Source: an uncultured Nesterenkonia sp.
GTDB taxonomy: Bacteria; Actinomycetota; Actinomycetes; Actinomycetales; Micrococcaceae
Reading direction: 5' to 3'
Length of the DNA stretch: 64,000 bases
NCBI GenBank assembly: GCA_946222885.1
Contig: CAMIAK010000007.1
Location: forward strand, 62,001-126,000
Under the pieces are notes generated by a model. That model did no database searches and was not told the origin of the DNA. It worked only from the letters and a program-made list of their open reading frames with translations. The translations under genes and the position numbers were made by a program. Below, one piece after another: positions 15,299-23,890 of the stretch (positions are counted from its first letter, which is position 1; each line of letters begins with the position of its first letter).

Positions 15299-16495
15299 AT
15301 GCAGGATGTGTTCGTCTACGACGGTGTGCGGACCCCGTTCGGCAAGATCGGCGGTGCTCTGGCCGGAACCCGCCCCGACGATCTGGCCGAGCTGGTCCTC
15401 ACTGCTCTGCTTCGTCGGGCCCCGGGGGTCTCCGCCGAGAATGCGGGGGAGATCGTCGGTGAGGTCATCCTCGGCAACGCCAACGGTGCGGGTGAGGAGA
15501 ACCGCAACGTCGCCCGCATGGCGTGGCTGCTGGCCGGCGGCGACGTCTCGGTGCCGGCTACGACGGTTAACCGGCTCTGCGGCTCCTCGCTGGACGCCGC
15601 TATCGGCGGGGCGCGCCAGATCGCGCTGGGGGAGACCGACGTCGTGCTTGCCGGGGGTGTGGAGTCCATGTCTCGGGCGCCCTGGATCCTGCCCAAGACC
15701 GAGCGCCCCTTTCCTATGCAGAATCTTGAGCTGGCTAACAGTACTCTGGGGTGGAGGCTGGTCAATGAGCGTATGCCCGCTGACTGGACGGTCTCCCTCG
15801 GGGAGGCCACTGAGCAGCTTCGTGAGAAGCGCGGCATCAGCCGTGAGCGGCAGGATGAGTTCGCCGCGGCCTCCCATGAGAAGGCTGCTGCCGCTTGGGA
15901 GCAGGGGCACTATGACGATCTGATCGTGCCCGTGCCCGAGGTGGAGCTCAGCCGCGATGAGACCATCCGCGAAGGCGTGACCACACAGAAGCTCGCCGGG
16001 CTCAAGACTGTCTTCCGCAAGCAGGATGGCACTGTCACCGCAGGCAACGCCTCGCCCATGAACGACGGCGCCTCCGCCGTCTGGCTGGGCTCCGAGGCTG
16101 GCGGGCAGAAGCTCGGCCTGCCCCCCAAGGCGCGCATCGCCGGATGGGGTGCCGCGGCCAATGAACCCCAGTACTTCGGCTACGCGCCGGTAGAGGCCAG
16201 CGCCAAGGCGCTCAAGCATGCCGGCATCACCTGGCAGGACGTGGAGGCGGTAGAGCTCAACGAGGCCTTCGCCGCCCAGTCCCTGGCTTGCCTGGATGCC
16301 TGGGACATCGACCCGGCCATCCTTAACGCCTGGGGCGGAGCCATCGCCATCGGTCACCCGCTGGGCGCCTCCGGTACCCGCGTGCTGGCCACGTTGGCCC
16401 GCCGCATGGAGCTCAGTGGCGCCCGTTGGGGCGTGGCCACTCTGTGTATCGGCGTCGGCCAAGGGCTGGCCGTGGTCCTCGAAAACGCGGCCTGA
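15299..16495 (+). CDS. pcaF: 3-oxoadipyl-CoA thiolase
   Basis: Thiolase of 398 residues that cleaves 3-oxoadipyl-CoA with CoA to succinyl-CoA and acetyl-CoA. The active-site residues are Cys94 (NRLCGSS), His353 (AIGHPLGASG) and Cys383 (CIGVGQG). ATG 15299 has AGGAG upstream (CAGGAGAAGACC). Assignment as PcaF, not a general acetyl-CoA acetyltransferase, rests on the adjacent pcaIJ and pcaR; substrate choice is not obvious from sequence alone. Fourteen bases separate it from pcaI. Confidence 0.92.
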   Translation: MQDVFVYDGVRTPFGKIGGALAGTRPDDLAELVLTALLRRAPGVSAENAGEIVGEVILGNANGAGEENRNVARMAWLLAGGDVSVPATTVNRLCGSSLDAAIGGARQIALGETDVVLAGGVESMSRAPWILPKTERPFPMQNLELANSTLGWRLVNERMPADWTVSLGEATEQLREKRGISRERQDEFAAASHEKAAAAWEQGHYDDLIVPVPEVELSRDETIREGVTTQKLAGLKTVFRKQDGTVTAGNASPMNDGASAVWLGSEAGGQKLGLPPKARIAGWGAAANEPQYFGYAPVEASAKALKHAGITWQDVEAVELNEAFAAQSLACLDAWDIDPAILNAWGGAIAIGHPLGASGTRVLATLARRMELSGARWGVATLCIGVGQGLAVVLENAA

Positions 16496-16509
16496 GAGGA
16501 AGGAAGAAC

Positions 16510-17211
16510 ATGGCAGTAGAGATCGCACCGAGCACCACGGAGGCCGTGGCCGGGATCGGCGACGGCGCCACCGTGTTGATGGGAGGCTTCGGCGACGCCG
16601 GCCAGGCCCATGAGCTCATCGATGCGCTGCTGGACTCCGGTGCCGCCGGGCTGACGGTGGTGAGCAATAATGCAGGACAGGGCGACGCCGGCCTGGCCCT
16701 GCTCATCAAGGAGCGCCGGGTCTCCAAGGTGATCTGCTCCTTCCCCCGCCAGTCCGACTCCTGGCACTTCGACGAGGCCTACCGGGCCGGGGAGATCGAG
16801 CTCGAGCTCGTCCCTCAGGGGAACCTGGCTGAACGGCTGAGGGCCGCAGGAGCCGGCATCGGAGCCTTCTTCACCCCTACGGGCTACGGCACCACGCTGG
16901 CTCAGGGCAAGGAGACCCGGATGATCGAGGGGCGGAACTATGTCCTGGAGTACCCGCTGCGCGGCGATGTCGCCCTGATCAAGGCTCTGGCCGCCGACGA
17001 GCAGGGCAATCTGGTCTACCGGAAGACCGCACGGAATTTCGGGCCGGTGATGGCGGCTGCCGCTGCACGCACCGTCGTCCAGGTCGAACAGATCCTTCCT
17101 GCAGGAGGGTTGGACCCGGAGAGCATCATCACTCCGGGGATCTACGTGGATGTGATCACCGAAGTCTCCACCGCCTCCGGTGAGGCTGCACAGAAGGAAG
17201 GACGGCTCTGA
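16510..17211 (+). CDS. pcaI: 3-oxoadipate CoA-transferase subunit A
   Basis: Alpha subunit of the type I CoA-transferase, 233 residues, with the CoA-binding region VLMGGFGDAGQAHELIDALL and the family stretch FFTPTGYGTTLAQGKE. With PcaJ it transfers CoA from succinyl-CoA to 3-oxoadipate. ATG 16510 is preceded by GAGGAAGGAAG; the open frame extends upstream into pcaF but without a sensible start. The stop overlaps the pcaJ ATG by one base (TGATG), as expected for subunits made in equal amounts. Confidence 0.95.
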   Translation: MAVEIAPSTTEAVAGIGDGATVLMGGFGDAGQAHELIDALLDSGAAGLTVVSNNAGQGDAGLALLIKERRVSKVICSFPRQSDSWHFDEAYRAGEIELELVPQGNLAERLRAAGAGIGAFFTPTGYGTTLAQGKETRMIEGRNYVLEYPLRGDVALIKALAADEQGNLVYRKTARNFGPVMAAAAARTVVQVEQILPAGGLDPESIITPGIYVDVITEVSTASGEAAQKEGRL

Positions 17212-17858
17212 TGAGCGCTGCTCTTGATCGTGACCAGCTTGCCCGTCTTGTCGCTGCGGACATCGCCGCGGGCTCCTACGTGAATCTGGGCATCGGGCAG
17301 CCGACCAAGGTCTCAGACCATCTGACCGCTGAGCAGGGGGTCACCCTGCACACGGAGAACGGCATGCTCGGTATGGGTCCGGCGGCTTCCGGGGATGAGA
17401 TCGACGGCGACCTCATCAACGCCGGAAAGATCCCTGTGACCCAGCTCCCCGGTGCCAGTTATTTCCATCACGCGGACTCCTTCGCGATGATGCGCGGGGG
17501 TCACCTGGACGTCTGTGTGCTGGGTGCCTTCCAGGTCTCTGTGGCGGGTGATCTGGCTAACTGGTCCACCGGGGTGCCGGGTGCCATCCCTGCTGTCGGG
17601 GGTGCGATGGACCTGGCCATCGGGGCGAAGGAGGTGTTCGTGATGATGAGCCTCTTCGCCAAGGACGGCAGTCCGAAGATCGTACCGGAGCTGACTTATC
17701 CGGTCACCGGGCTGGGATGTGTCACCCGGGTGTACACCGATCACGGGGTGTTCCTGATCGAGCGTGGGCAGGGACAGGCGCGAGTGGTGCTCAGAGAGGC
17801 CTACGGGCTCTCGGCGGAGGAGATCGAGGAGCGCTTGGACTTCGACCTCCACCTCTGA
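17211..17858 (+). CDS. pcaJ: 3-oxoadipate CoA-transferase subunit B
   Basis: Beta subunit of the 3-oxoadipate:succinyl-CoA transferase, 215 residues. The catalytic glutamate is Glu49 in LHTENGMLGMGP, which forms the thioester intermediate in this family; VNLGIGQPTKV precedes it. It completes activation of 3-oxoadipate before PcaF cleavage. The last 58 bases overlap the convergent lysR gene, so the two transcripts are partly antisense. Confidence 0.95.
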   Translation: MSAALDRDQLARLVAADIAAGSYVNLGIGQPTKVSDHLTAEQGVTLHTENGMLGMGPAASGDEIDGDLINAGKIPVTQLPGASYFHHADSFAMMRGGHLDVCVLGAFQVSVAGDLANWSTGVPGAIPAVGGAMDLAIGAKEVFVMMSLFAKDGSPKIVPELTYPVTGLGCVTRVYTDHGVFLIERGQGQARVVLREAYGLSAEEIEERLDFDLHL

Positions 17859-18778
17859 GCCTCCGGGTGCCGGGGGCGACGCTCACTGCGTGGGGCGGAT
17901 TTCTCGCTGTGCAGCACGTCGAGGCAGCGTTCGATATGTGGGGGTGCATCGGCGCGCCAGTTCGCCCATGTCCGGATGCTCAGATCTTCCGGGAGTGGGC
18001 CGTTCCCGACCAACGGGTACCAGACCCAGTCCGAGGAGTGGAGGACCTGCGACGAGGCCACCGTCATCGCTCCCTCTGCCTGTGAGAACTCAGCGATGAG
18101 ATCTCCGTGCAGACCGAAGCGGCGGAAGATCCACTCGATCTCTGCTCCGGCACCTTCAGCCAGGCTGCGCAGAGCGCCCTCCGATGAGCGCAGGGCGCTC
18201 TGGGCATACGCCAGAAGACGTGAGCCGTCCAGGCTTGCCACCGGCAGCTCTCCCTCCGGGGTCACTTTCTGCCTCAGACGGGAGTGAGGCGGCATCGCCA
18301 CGCCCAGCGGCTGGCTGAGGATCAGCGACGAGGGGTGGGTCGAGCTTCGTTCCCGGGTGATGGCGAGGTCCAGCTGTCCCTTGTCCAAGAGGTCGAGCTG
18401 TTCGTTGGTGGTGCCCTCATTGAGGATTAGCTGGAATCCCTCCAGGAGTTTCAGCCGTTGCCGAAGCCAATCCGTAGGAACGCCGGGCGGAACGCCGATT
18501 CTGGCCATGGCAGGGTGGAGGCGCTCAGCGTGGAGGACCTCATTGAGCTCGCGCATCTGGTTGAGCAGATGGGACGAGCGGGAGAGCACTATCTGCCCTG
18601 CAGATGTCAGCCGAACCCCTCGTGGTTCCCGCACCAGCAGCTGGACGCCCACGTGCTTCTCCAGAGATGCGAGCTGGCGGCTGAGGGTGGACTGGGACAT
18701 ATGCAGCTCCGCGGCGGCCTCGTTGATCTGGCCGTGCCGGGCCACGTAGGCAAAGGCTTCCAACCACCGTATCTGCAT
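17801..18778 (-). CDS. LysR-family transcriptional regulator
   Basis: LysR protein of 325 residues. The winged helix is at residues 1-60 (QIRWLEAFAYVARHG, INEAAAELHMSQSTLSRQLA) and the substrate-binding domain from about 90. ATG 18778 begins the normal LysR N terminus; upstream in-frame ATGs would add an atypical extension. The C-terminal 19 residues are encoded opposite pcaJ and are rich in Arg/Lys/Ser, unlike typical LysR ends. It is divergent from the FAD oxidoreductase operon at 18964, with a 185-base shared region holding two palindromes. By the usual LysR layout it probably controls that operon. Confidence 0.87.
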   Translation of the reverse strand: MQIRWLEAFAYVARHGQINEAAAELHMSQSTLSRQLASLEKHVGVQLLVREPRGVRLTSAGQIVLSRSSHLLNQMRELNEVLHAERLHPAMARIGVPPGVPTDWLRQRLKLLEGFQLILNEGTTNEQLDLLDKGQLDLAITRERSSTHPSSLILSQPLGVAMPPHSRLRQKVTPEGELPVASLDGSRLLAYAQSALRSSEGALRSLAEGAGAEIEWIFRRFGLHGDLIAEFSQAEGAMTVASSQVLHSSDWVWYPLVGNGPLPEDLSIRTWANWRADAPPHIERCLDVLHSEKSAPRSERRPRHPEAQRWRSKSKRSSISSAESP

Positions 18779-18845
18779 AGGGCGTCGCTCTCTCCGTTCG
18801 TGGATCAAGGCTCCTGAGGTCGGAACCTCATGAGGAACTTCTGAG

Positions 18846-18864
18846 GTATGCACTTTCTGCATAC
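18846..18864. promoter_or_regulatory. LysR box candidate GTATGCA-N5-TGCATAC
   Basis: A perfect inverted repeat with 7-base arms and a 5-base spacer in the lysR/FAD-operon intergenic region. It contains the T-N11-A core expected for LysR-type operators. A single GTATGCA half-site recurs at 18934-18940, just before the Shine-Dalgarno of the FAD gene. The likely role is recognition and autoregulation by the divergent LysR protein. Confidence 0.6.
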
Positions 18865-18897
18865 GAGACCACCGATCATTTCATTTGTGATGGGTCA

Positions 18898-18915
18898 CAC
18901 ACTAAGCCTAGTGTG
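18898..18915. promoter_or_regulatory. Second palindrome CACACTA-N4-TAGTGTG
   Basis: Perfect 7-base arms with an AGCC spacer, 49 bases upstream of the FAD oxidoreductase start. Its sequence is unrelated to the GTATGCA box, so it may bind a different regulator or form the promoter-proximal site of the same one. The function is inferred from symmetry and position. Confidence 0.5.
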
Positions 18916-18963
18916 ATCAGCAACACAATCGAAGTATGCAGAGGTTCATGAGGAGCAGAAAAC

Positions 18964-20229
18964 ATGGAGGATTCCTTCTATGACGTAGTGGTGGTCGGCG
19001 GCGGTGCCGGAGGAGTCGCCGCCGCCGTCGGAGCCGCTCAGGCAGGGGTTCGGGTGGCGCTGCTGGAGAAGGCCGGCTTCCTGGGCGGTGCCGCCACCAA
19101 CAGTTCCGTCTTGGCATACTGCGGCTTCTTCACCCAGGGGGGTGAGCAGATCGTGCGCGGTGTGGGGCAGCAGTTCATCGATCGGCTCCGAGAGAACCGG
19201 CTCTACCGGGCGCAGCGTCAGCCGTATTCCGGCAATACGATCGTTCTGCTTGACAGGGAGACGACCAAACGCACGCTGGATTCCTTGGTGGAGGAGGCGG
19301 GTGTGGATGTATACCTCCACACCACGCTCACCGGCGCGGCTCTCCTTGAGGGCGGGGACAGGCTGAGGATCGGTCAGGTGGCAGCTCTCCATCGAGGTGG
19401 GGAGCTGAGGCTGCGGGCAGAATCTTTCGTCGACGCCAGCGGTGACGCCGTCCTTGCTGCAGCTGCGGGAGCCGGACTCCTGGTCAGCCCCGCGGGGCAG
19501 CGCCAGGGCAGCACCCTGGTCATGCATGTCGGGGGTGTGCCCTGGGAGCAGAAGCTCCCTGCAGGAGGGGATGTGGCTGAAGCGTTCGCCCGGCACCGCA
19601 GGGAGACCGGGACTGTGCTGGCCCAGAGCAACAACGTCTGTGTCCGCAGTCCCGTGACGGGTGAGCTGATGTTATTGCTGGCCGATCAGCACGTCGATGC
19701 TCTTGATGTCCGGGCTCTCTCCCGTGCGGAGATGGCGGCCCGTCGGCAGACTGCTGAAATCTTCACGGCACTGCGTAATCACCTCCCCGGTTGGGAGGAC
19801 AGCTACCTCTCGCACACCGGCCCTCAGATCGGAATTCGTGAGACCCGCCGGATCGAGGGGCGGGGCCAGGTGGTGGAAGAGCACATCCACCGGGGGAGTA
19901 AGGATGAGGAGACCGGCGTCGCCAAATGCGGCTGGCCGATCGAGGATCATTCCACGCCGGGAAAGACCAGCTATACCCAGATTGGCGATGACGGTTGGTA
20001 TCACATCGGCGGTGAAGCGTTGGCCTCGGGAACACACGAAAACCTCTGGGCGGCTGGCCGCATCATCTCCAGCGACCAGAGAGCCTATGCCTCTGTGAGG
20101 GTCATGGGGACAGCCTTCGCCACCGGGCATGCCGCCGGGATCTATGCGGCTCTGCAGGCCGCTGGAAAGGGTCAGAACAGTCATGCAGCGGTGCGTGCTG
20201 AGCTCACCCGTCAGGGGGCCGACATCTGA
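18964..20229 (+). CDS. FAD-dependent oxidoreductase, substrate unknown
   Basis: Protein of 421 residues of the FAD_oxidored type. It has an N-terminal Rossmann motif VVVVGGGAGGVAAAV, a GGAATNSSVLAY flavin-contact region, ASGDAVLAAAAGAGL in mid-protein, IGIRETRRIEG, and a C-terminal AAGRIISSDQRAYASVRVMG for the second flavin loop. No signal peptide or transmembrane segment is seen. ATG 18964 has GAGGAG eight bases upstream. It heads an operon with an SDR dehydrogenase and a NitT/TauT-type ABC importer and is divergent from a LysR gene. I infer oxidation of an imported small organic acid or alcohol; the substrate cannot be named. Confidence 0.8.
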   Translation: MEDSFYDVVVVGGGAGGVAAAVGAAQAGVRVALLEKAGFLGGAATNSSVLAYCGFFTQGGEQIVRGVGQQFIDRLRENRLYRAQRQPYSGNTIVLLDRETTKRTLDSLVEEAGVDVYLHTTLTGAALLEGGDRLRIGQVAALHRGGELRLRAESFVDASGDAVLAAAAGAGLLVSPAGQRQGSTLVMHVGGVPWEQKLPAGGDVAEAFARHRRETGTVLAQSNNVCVRSPVTGELMLLLADQHVDALDVRALSRAEMAARRQTAEIFTALRNHLPGWEDSYLSHTGPQIGIRETRRIEGRGQVVEEHIHRGSKDEETGVAKCGWPIEDHSTPGKTSYTQIGDDGWYHIGGEALASGTHENLWAAGRIISSDQRAYASVRVMGTAFATGHAAGIYAALQAAGKGQNSHAAVRAELTRQGADI

Positions 20230-20269
20230 TGGCTGAGACAGCAGAGAAGTACCAGAAGAGGGGGAGAGA

Positions 20270-21124
20270 ATGCGGATAGTGGTGACAGGAGGCGCGGGGT
20301 CGCTCGCAGGGGACATTCTCCCCGGGCTCGCCGAGAGCGGCCACGAGATCTGGGCGGTGGACCATGTGCCGGCGACGGAGCCTTCCACGGCTTGTCATGG
20401 ACGGGGTGTCCTCCATCGGGTCACGGCACGGATCGGGGATCCCCGCGACCAGCAGGGGGCGGCGGCGCTCGCTGAGGCCGCCGAGGGGGCCGGTGTCATC
20501 ATCCATCTGGCAGGGATCCCGCTGGAGGACGAGTGGGAGGAGCTGCTGCAGGCCAACATCTCCGTGACCCAGACCGTCCTGAAGCTTGCCGCGGAGGCAG
20601 GAGTTCCCCGGGTCGTCTTGGCCAGTTCCATCCACGCTGCGGGGTTCACCGGCATTCCGGAACCGGGGCATCTGCTGCCTGCAGACATCCCGCAGAACCC
20701 CAACACGCTCTACGGGAGCACCAAAGCTGCCGGAGAGGCGTTGGCGAAGTACTACGTCAATCATTTCGGCATCGAGGTCCTCAACGTCAGGATCTGTTCC
20801 AGGACGTCCCGGCCCGCTGATCCGCGCATGCTCAGCACGTGGCTCTCTCCTGCCGATGCCGTCCGGCTCTTCCGCGCAGCAGTGAGCGCTCCGCTCCCCG
20901 AGCCTTTCTGGACCATCTGGGGAGTCTCTGCCAACAGTCGGGGCTGGTTCGATCCAGAGGCGGGAGAAGCAATCGGCTTTCTGGCCCAGGACGACGCAGA
21001 GGCCTACGCCTCGGAGCTGCTTCAGGGGGAGGGTCCCACGGCTGACGCTTCCCACTGGGAACGCACGATAGGCGGCATATTCAGTTCACCTGAGCCTCCT
21101 CGTATGAAAGGAAGAAATGGCTGA
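20270..21124 (+). CDS. NAD(P)-dependent SDR, uronate dehydrogenase-like
   Basis: Extended short-chain dehydrogenase of 284 residues. It has the N-terminal VVTGGAGSLAGDI nucleotide motif, the catalytic YGSTK pair and the stretch RMLSTWLSPADAVRLF, which is typical of uronate dehydrogenases and their relatives. The family oxidises hexuronates to lactones, but the adjacent genes give no hint of uronate catabolism, so the true substrate may differ. It is followed by the ABC ATPase gene with an 8-base overlap and preceded by the FAD oxidoreductase, indicating one transcription unit. Confidence 0.8.
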   Translation: MRIVVTGGAGSLAGDILPGLAESGHEIWAVDHVPATEPSTACHGRGVLHRVTARIGDPRDQQGAAALAEAAEGAGVIIHLAGIPLEDEWEELLQANISVTQTVLKLAAEAGVPRVVLASSIHAAGFTGIPEPGHLLPADIPQNPNTLYGSTKAAGEALAKYYVNHFGIEVLNVRICSRTSRPADPRMLSTWLSPADAVRLFRAAVSAPLPEPFWTIWGVSANSRGWFDPEAGEAIGFLAQDDAEAYASELLQGEGPTADASHWERTIGGIFSSPEPPRMKGRNG

Positions 21125-21923
21125 CAACCAAGCGGGTTCTGCCCCACCGAACTATGCGTTCGAAGCGCGTAGCCTGCATAAGTTCTTTGTCGGGAGAAAC
21201 CCCGTACAGGCACTCTCAGACATAAACCTGCAGTTCAAAGAGGGATCGTTCACCTGCATCGTAGGTCCCTCCGGCTGCGGGAAGTCGACCCTGCTGCGCA
21301 TCCTGGGCGGGTTGGAGACCTACACCTCTGGCGAGTTGAAGGTTTCCCTGCCTGACTCCAAGGTGCCGAAGTCGGCATTCGTCTTCCAGGAGCACGGAGT
21401 CTTCCCCTGGTTCAACGTCCTGGAGAACGTGGCCTTCGGGGAGCGGATGGCAGGTGTCGGAAAAGCTCAGCGGCAGCGCAATGCCAGGGAGTGGATCCGC
21501 CGCGCCGGCCTGCAGAGCTTCGAGGACTCCTACCCCCAGCAGCTATCCGGGGGAATGCGGCAGCGGATCGCCATCGCCCGGGCATTCGCGACCGGTTCCC
21601 CGGCGCTGCTGATGGACGAGCCGCTGGGAGCTTTGGACTCCCAGACCCGCACCCTGATGCAGGAACAGCTGGTCGACCTCTGGGAGCAGGAGCGCAAGAC
21701 AGTGGTCCTCGTCACGCACTCGATCGAGGAGGCACTCCTCCTCGGTGACGAGATCGTCATGATGTCGGCCCGGCCGGGCCGCGTCAAAGAGGTCATCGAG
21801 GTCCCCTTTGGGCGTCCCCGGGGACTGGAGATAGAGAAGGATCCCCGGTTCACCGAGATGAAGACGGCGATCTGGGAGTCCATGCGCGATGAGGTCCAGG
21901 CCACGATGGGAGCGCGCTCATGA
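21117..21923 (+). CDS. NitT/TauT-type ABC transporter ATP-binding protein
   Basis: ATPase of 268 residues in the SsuB/TauB/NrtD group. Walker A is GPSGCGKST, the Q-loop is FVFQEHGVFPW, the signature is LSGGMRQRIAIARA, Walker B is ALLMDEPLGALD and the switch histidine is in VTHSIEEA. It energises uptake with the permease at 21920 and the binding protein at 22771. Its ATG overlaps the SDR gene by 8 bases, and its stop overlaps the permease ATG (ATGA). Confidence 0.92.
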   Translation: MADNQAGSAPPNYAFEARSLHKFFVGRNPVQALSDINLQFKEGSFTCIVGPSGCGKSTLLRILGGLETYTSGELKVSLPDSKVPKSAFVFQEHGVFPWFNVLENVAFGERMAGVGKAQRQRNAREWIRRAGLQSFEDSYPQQLSGGMRQRIAIARAFATGSPALLMDEPLGALDSQTRTLMQEQLVDLWEQERKTVVLVTHSIEEALLLGDEIVMMSARPGRVKEVIEVPFGRPRGLEIEKDPRFTEMKTAIWESMRDEVQATMGARS

Positions 21924-22774
21924 GCAAGGACGACGGACACATCAGCCCCGCGGCAGAGAAGGCCATCCGTGCCGCCCAGAGGCGCAACCGTTTTCTCCAG
22001 CGCAGAGACGTGCTCCTCTCGATCTGCACCCCCATCGTCTTCCTCATCCTCTGGGAGATCACGGCCAAGACGGGCATGATCGACGAGCGGATCTTCTCCT
22101 CACCCACCAACATCGTGGAGACCGGCTACACCATGGTCCTGGACGGCTCTTTGGCCGCCCACGCCTGGGCTACGGTCTACCGCCTGATCCTTGGCTTCGC
22201 CCTAGGTGCCGTGGTCGGGATTTTGGCAGGTCTGCTGATGGGGGTGTTCCGTCCGCTCCGTGCAGCGTTCGGACCGACCTTCACGGCCCTCTACGCCCTG
22301 CCGATGATCGCCATCCTGCCGCTGCTGCTGCTGGTGTTCGGCCTGACCGAGACTCCGAGGATCCTGGCGGTCGCCATCTCCGTGTTCTTCGTGCTTCAGA
22401 TCAACACCGTGGCCGGGCTGATGCAGATCGACAGCAGGACTCTGGAGGCCGCCCGGGCGTACAACGCCCGTGGCTTCAATCTCTTCAGGACTGTCCTGCT
22501 TCCGGCCTCGCTGCCCACCATCGCGACCGGACTCCGTGTCGCAGCGGGTATGTCGGTGACTGTGGTGACTGCTGTGGAGTTCGTCGCAGCCAATGCAGGG
22601 CTCGGGTTCCTTGTGTGGAACTCGTGGCAGCTCTTCCAGCCCTCTGTGATGTACGTGGGTCTCATCTGCGTCGCCATTCTGGGAGCTGTGTTCACATTCG
22701 TCCTAGTAGCTTTCGAGCGTGCGATGACGCCGTGGCGTTTTGCTGGGAAAACAAAGAGAAGGAAAGTGACATGA
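21920..22774 (+). CDS. NitT/TauT-type ABC transporter permease
   Basis: Membrane protein of 284 residues with about six helices. The first hydrophobic segment is VLLSICTPIVFLILWEI, and the cytoplasmic coupling loop is the EAARAYNARGFNLFRTVLLP region typical of BPD-type permeases (SsuC/TauC). It overlaps the ATPase gene upstream and the binding-protein gene downstream by ATGA junctions. The substrate is unknown; aromatic or small sulfonated or carboxylated compounds are common for the family. Confidence 0.92.
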   Translation: MSKDDGHISPAAEKAIRAAQRRNRFLQRRDVLLSICTPIVFLILWEITAKTGMIDERIFSSPTNIVETGYTMVLDGSLAAHAWATVYRLILGFALGAVVGILAGLLMGVFRPLRAAFGPTFTALYALPMIAILPLLLLVFGLTETPRILAVAISVFFVLQINTVAGLMQIDSRTLEAARAYNARGFNLFRTVLLPASLPTIATGLRVAAGMSVTVVTAVEFVAANAGLGFLVWNSWQLFQPSVMYVGLICVAILGAVFTFVLVAFERAMTPWRFAGKTKRRKVT

Positions 22775-23775
22775 GAAAAACTATGCGTTTCGCCGCGGCC
22801 GCTGCGGCTTCCACCCTTATGCTCAGCGCTTGCGGCGCGGAAGGTGAGGCAGAAGGGGGCGGAGACACCACGGTGACCGTGGGCGTGGCAACCCTGCCGA
22901 TCTTCGCTCCGGTCTTCGTCGCCGATGAGAGGGGCTATTTCGAGGACCGCGGTCTCGACGTGGAGATCGAAGCGGTTCAGACGGGGCAGGACGCCGTCCC
23001 GCTGCTCTCCTCCGGTCAGCTCGACGCAGTGGCGGCGGGATTCTCCGCCGGTATCTTCAGCGGTCTGGAGACCGGCCTGGAGTTCAGAGTGGTGGGATCG
23101 ATGGGCATCGCTGACGGCGAGGAATTCTCCCCGGTCCACTTCCTGGTCCGCTCCGAGCTGATTGAGGACGGCACTGTGGAATCCATGGAGGACCTCGAAG
23201 GCCTTACTGTGGGCGCTGCCGGGGGTGAGGGCGGCACCGGAGCGTATCTCTCCGCGCTCGCTCTGGAAGAGGGTGGGCTGTCACTTGATGACGTCGAGCT
23301 CTCCAATGTCGGGAACCCGGATATGCCCGCAGCCCTGGAGAACGGTTCGATCGATGCTGCGCTCTTGGCGGCACCCTTCTCCGAGAACGTGATGGAGGAC
23401 GGCGTCGCCGAATCCCTGTGGTACCCGCCGGAGGGGACTACAGGGACCGGTCTGATGTATGGCGAGCATTTCTTGGAGGAGGATGCCGCACAGGCCTTCT
23501 TCGACGCGCTTGTCCAGGCGTCCCAGGATCTCCAGGGGGATGAGCGCTACTCCGAAGAGCACCTCGAGATCGTTGCAGACGCCATCGAACAGGACCCCGA
23601 GAGCCTGCAGGACATCCCGCTCTATACGTGGCTGCCAGACCTGGCCCCCACGCAGGAGGAGCTCCAGGGGATGGAGTCGGTATGGCTGGACTCCGGCGCC
23701 CTCGACTATGAGGAGCCCCTGGATCCCGCAGAGTACATCGACTCTTCGTTCTCTGAGAACGCCTCTGCTGACTGA
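22771..23775 (+). CDS. ABC transporter substrate-binding lipoprotein (NMT1/THI5-like)
   Basis: Binding protein of 334 residues. The signal peptide ends with the lipobox LSAC, so Cys21 would be lipidated. The mature part has the fold of NitT/TauT binding proteins (VGVATLPIFAPVFVADERGY, VPLLSSGQLDAVAAGFSAG, DLEGLTVGAAGGEGG). ATG 22771 overlaps the permease stop and is preceded by GAAGGAAAG; the longer open frame runs through the permease and was rejected. Last gene of the FAD-SDR-ABC operon, followed by a hairpin. Ligand unknown. Confidence 0.92.
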   Translation: MRKTMRFAAAAAASTLMLSACGAEGEAEGGGDTTVTVGVATLPIFAPVFVADERGYFEDRGLDVEIEAVQTGQDAVPLLSSGQLDAVAAGFSAGIFSGLETGLEFRVVGSMGIADGEEFSPVHFLVRSELIEDGTVESMEDLEGLTVGAAGGEGGTGAYLSALALEEGGLSLDDVELSNVGNPDMPAALENGSIDAALLAAPFSENVMEDGVAESLWYPPEGTTGTGLMYGEHFLEEDAAQAFFDALVQASQDLQGDERYSEEHLEIVADAIEQDPESLQDIPLYTWLPDLAPTQEELQGMESVWLDSGALDYEEPLDPAEYIDSSFSENASAD

Positions 23776-23804
23776 GCTCCCGGCATCCAGGTGGCCTGGG
23801 GAGC
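23776..23804 (+). terminator. Hairpin after the FAD-SDR-ABC operon
   Basis: Nested inverted repeats: GCTCC (23776-23780) pairs with GGAGC (23800-23804), and inside it CCAGG (23787-23791) pairs with CCTGG (23795-23799) around TGG. It begins directly at the stop of the binding-protein gene and has no T-tract. It is the likely end of the operon. Confidence 0.5.
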
Positions 23805-23890
23805 GGCTCGCTCTCTATGATCAGTGAGTCGCTCCCAGGCTGGCTGTGCTCCATGGTTGGCAGAAGAGGACGACCGAGGAGGAGCTGAAG

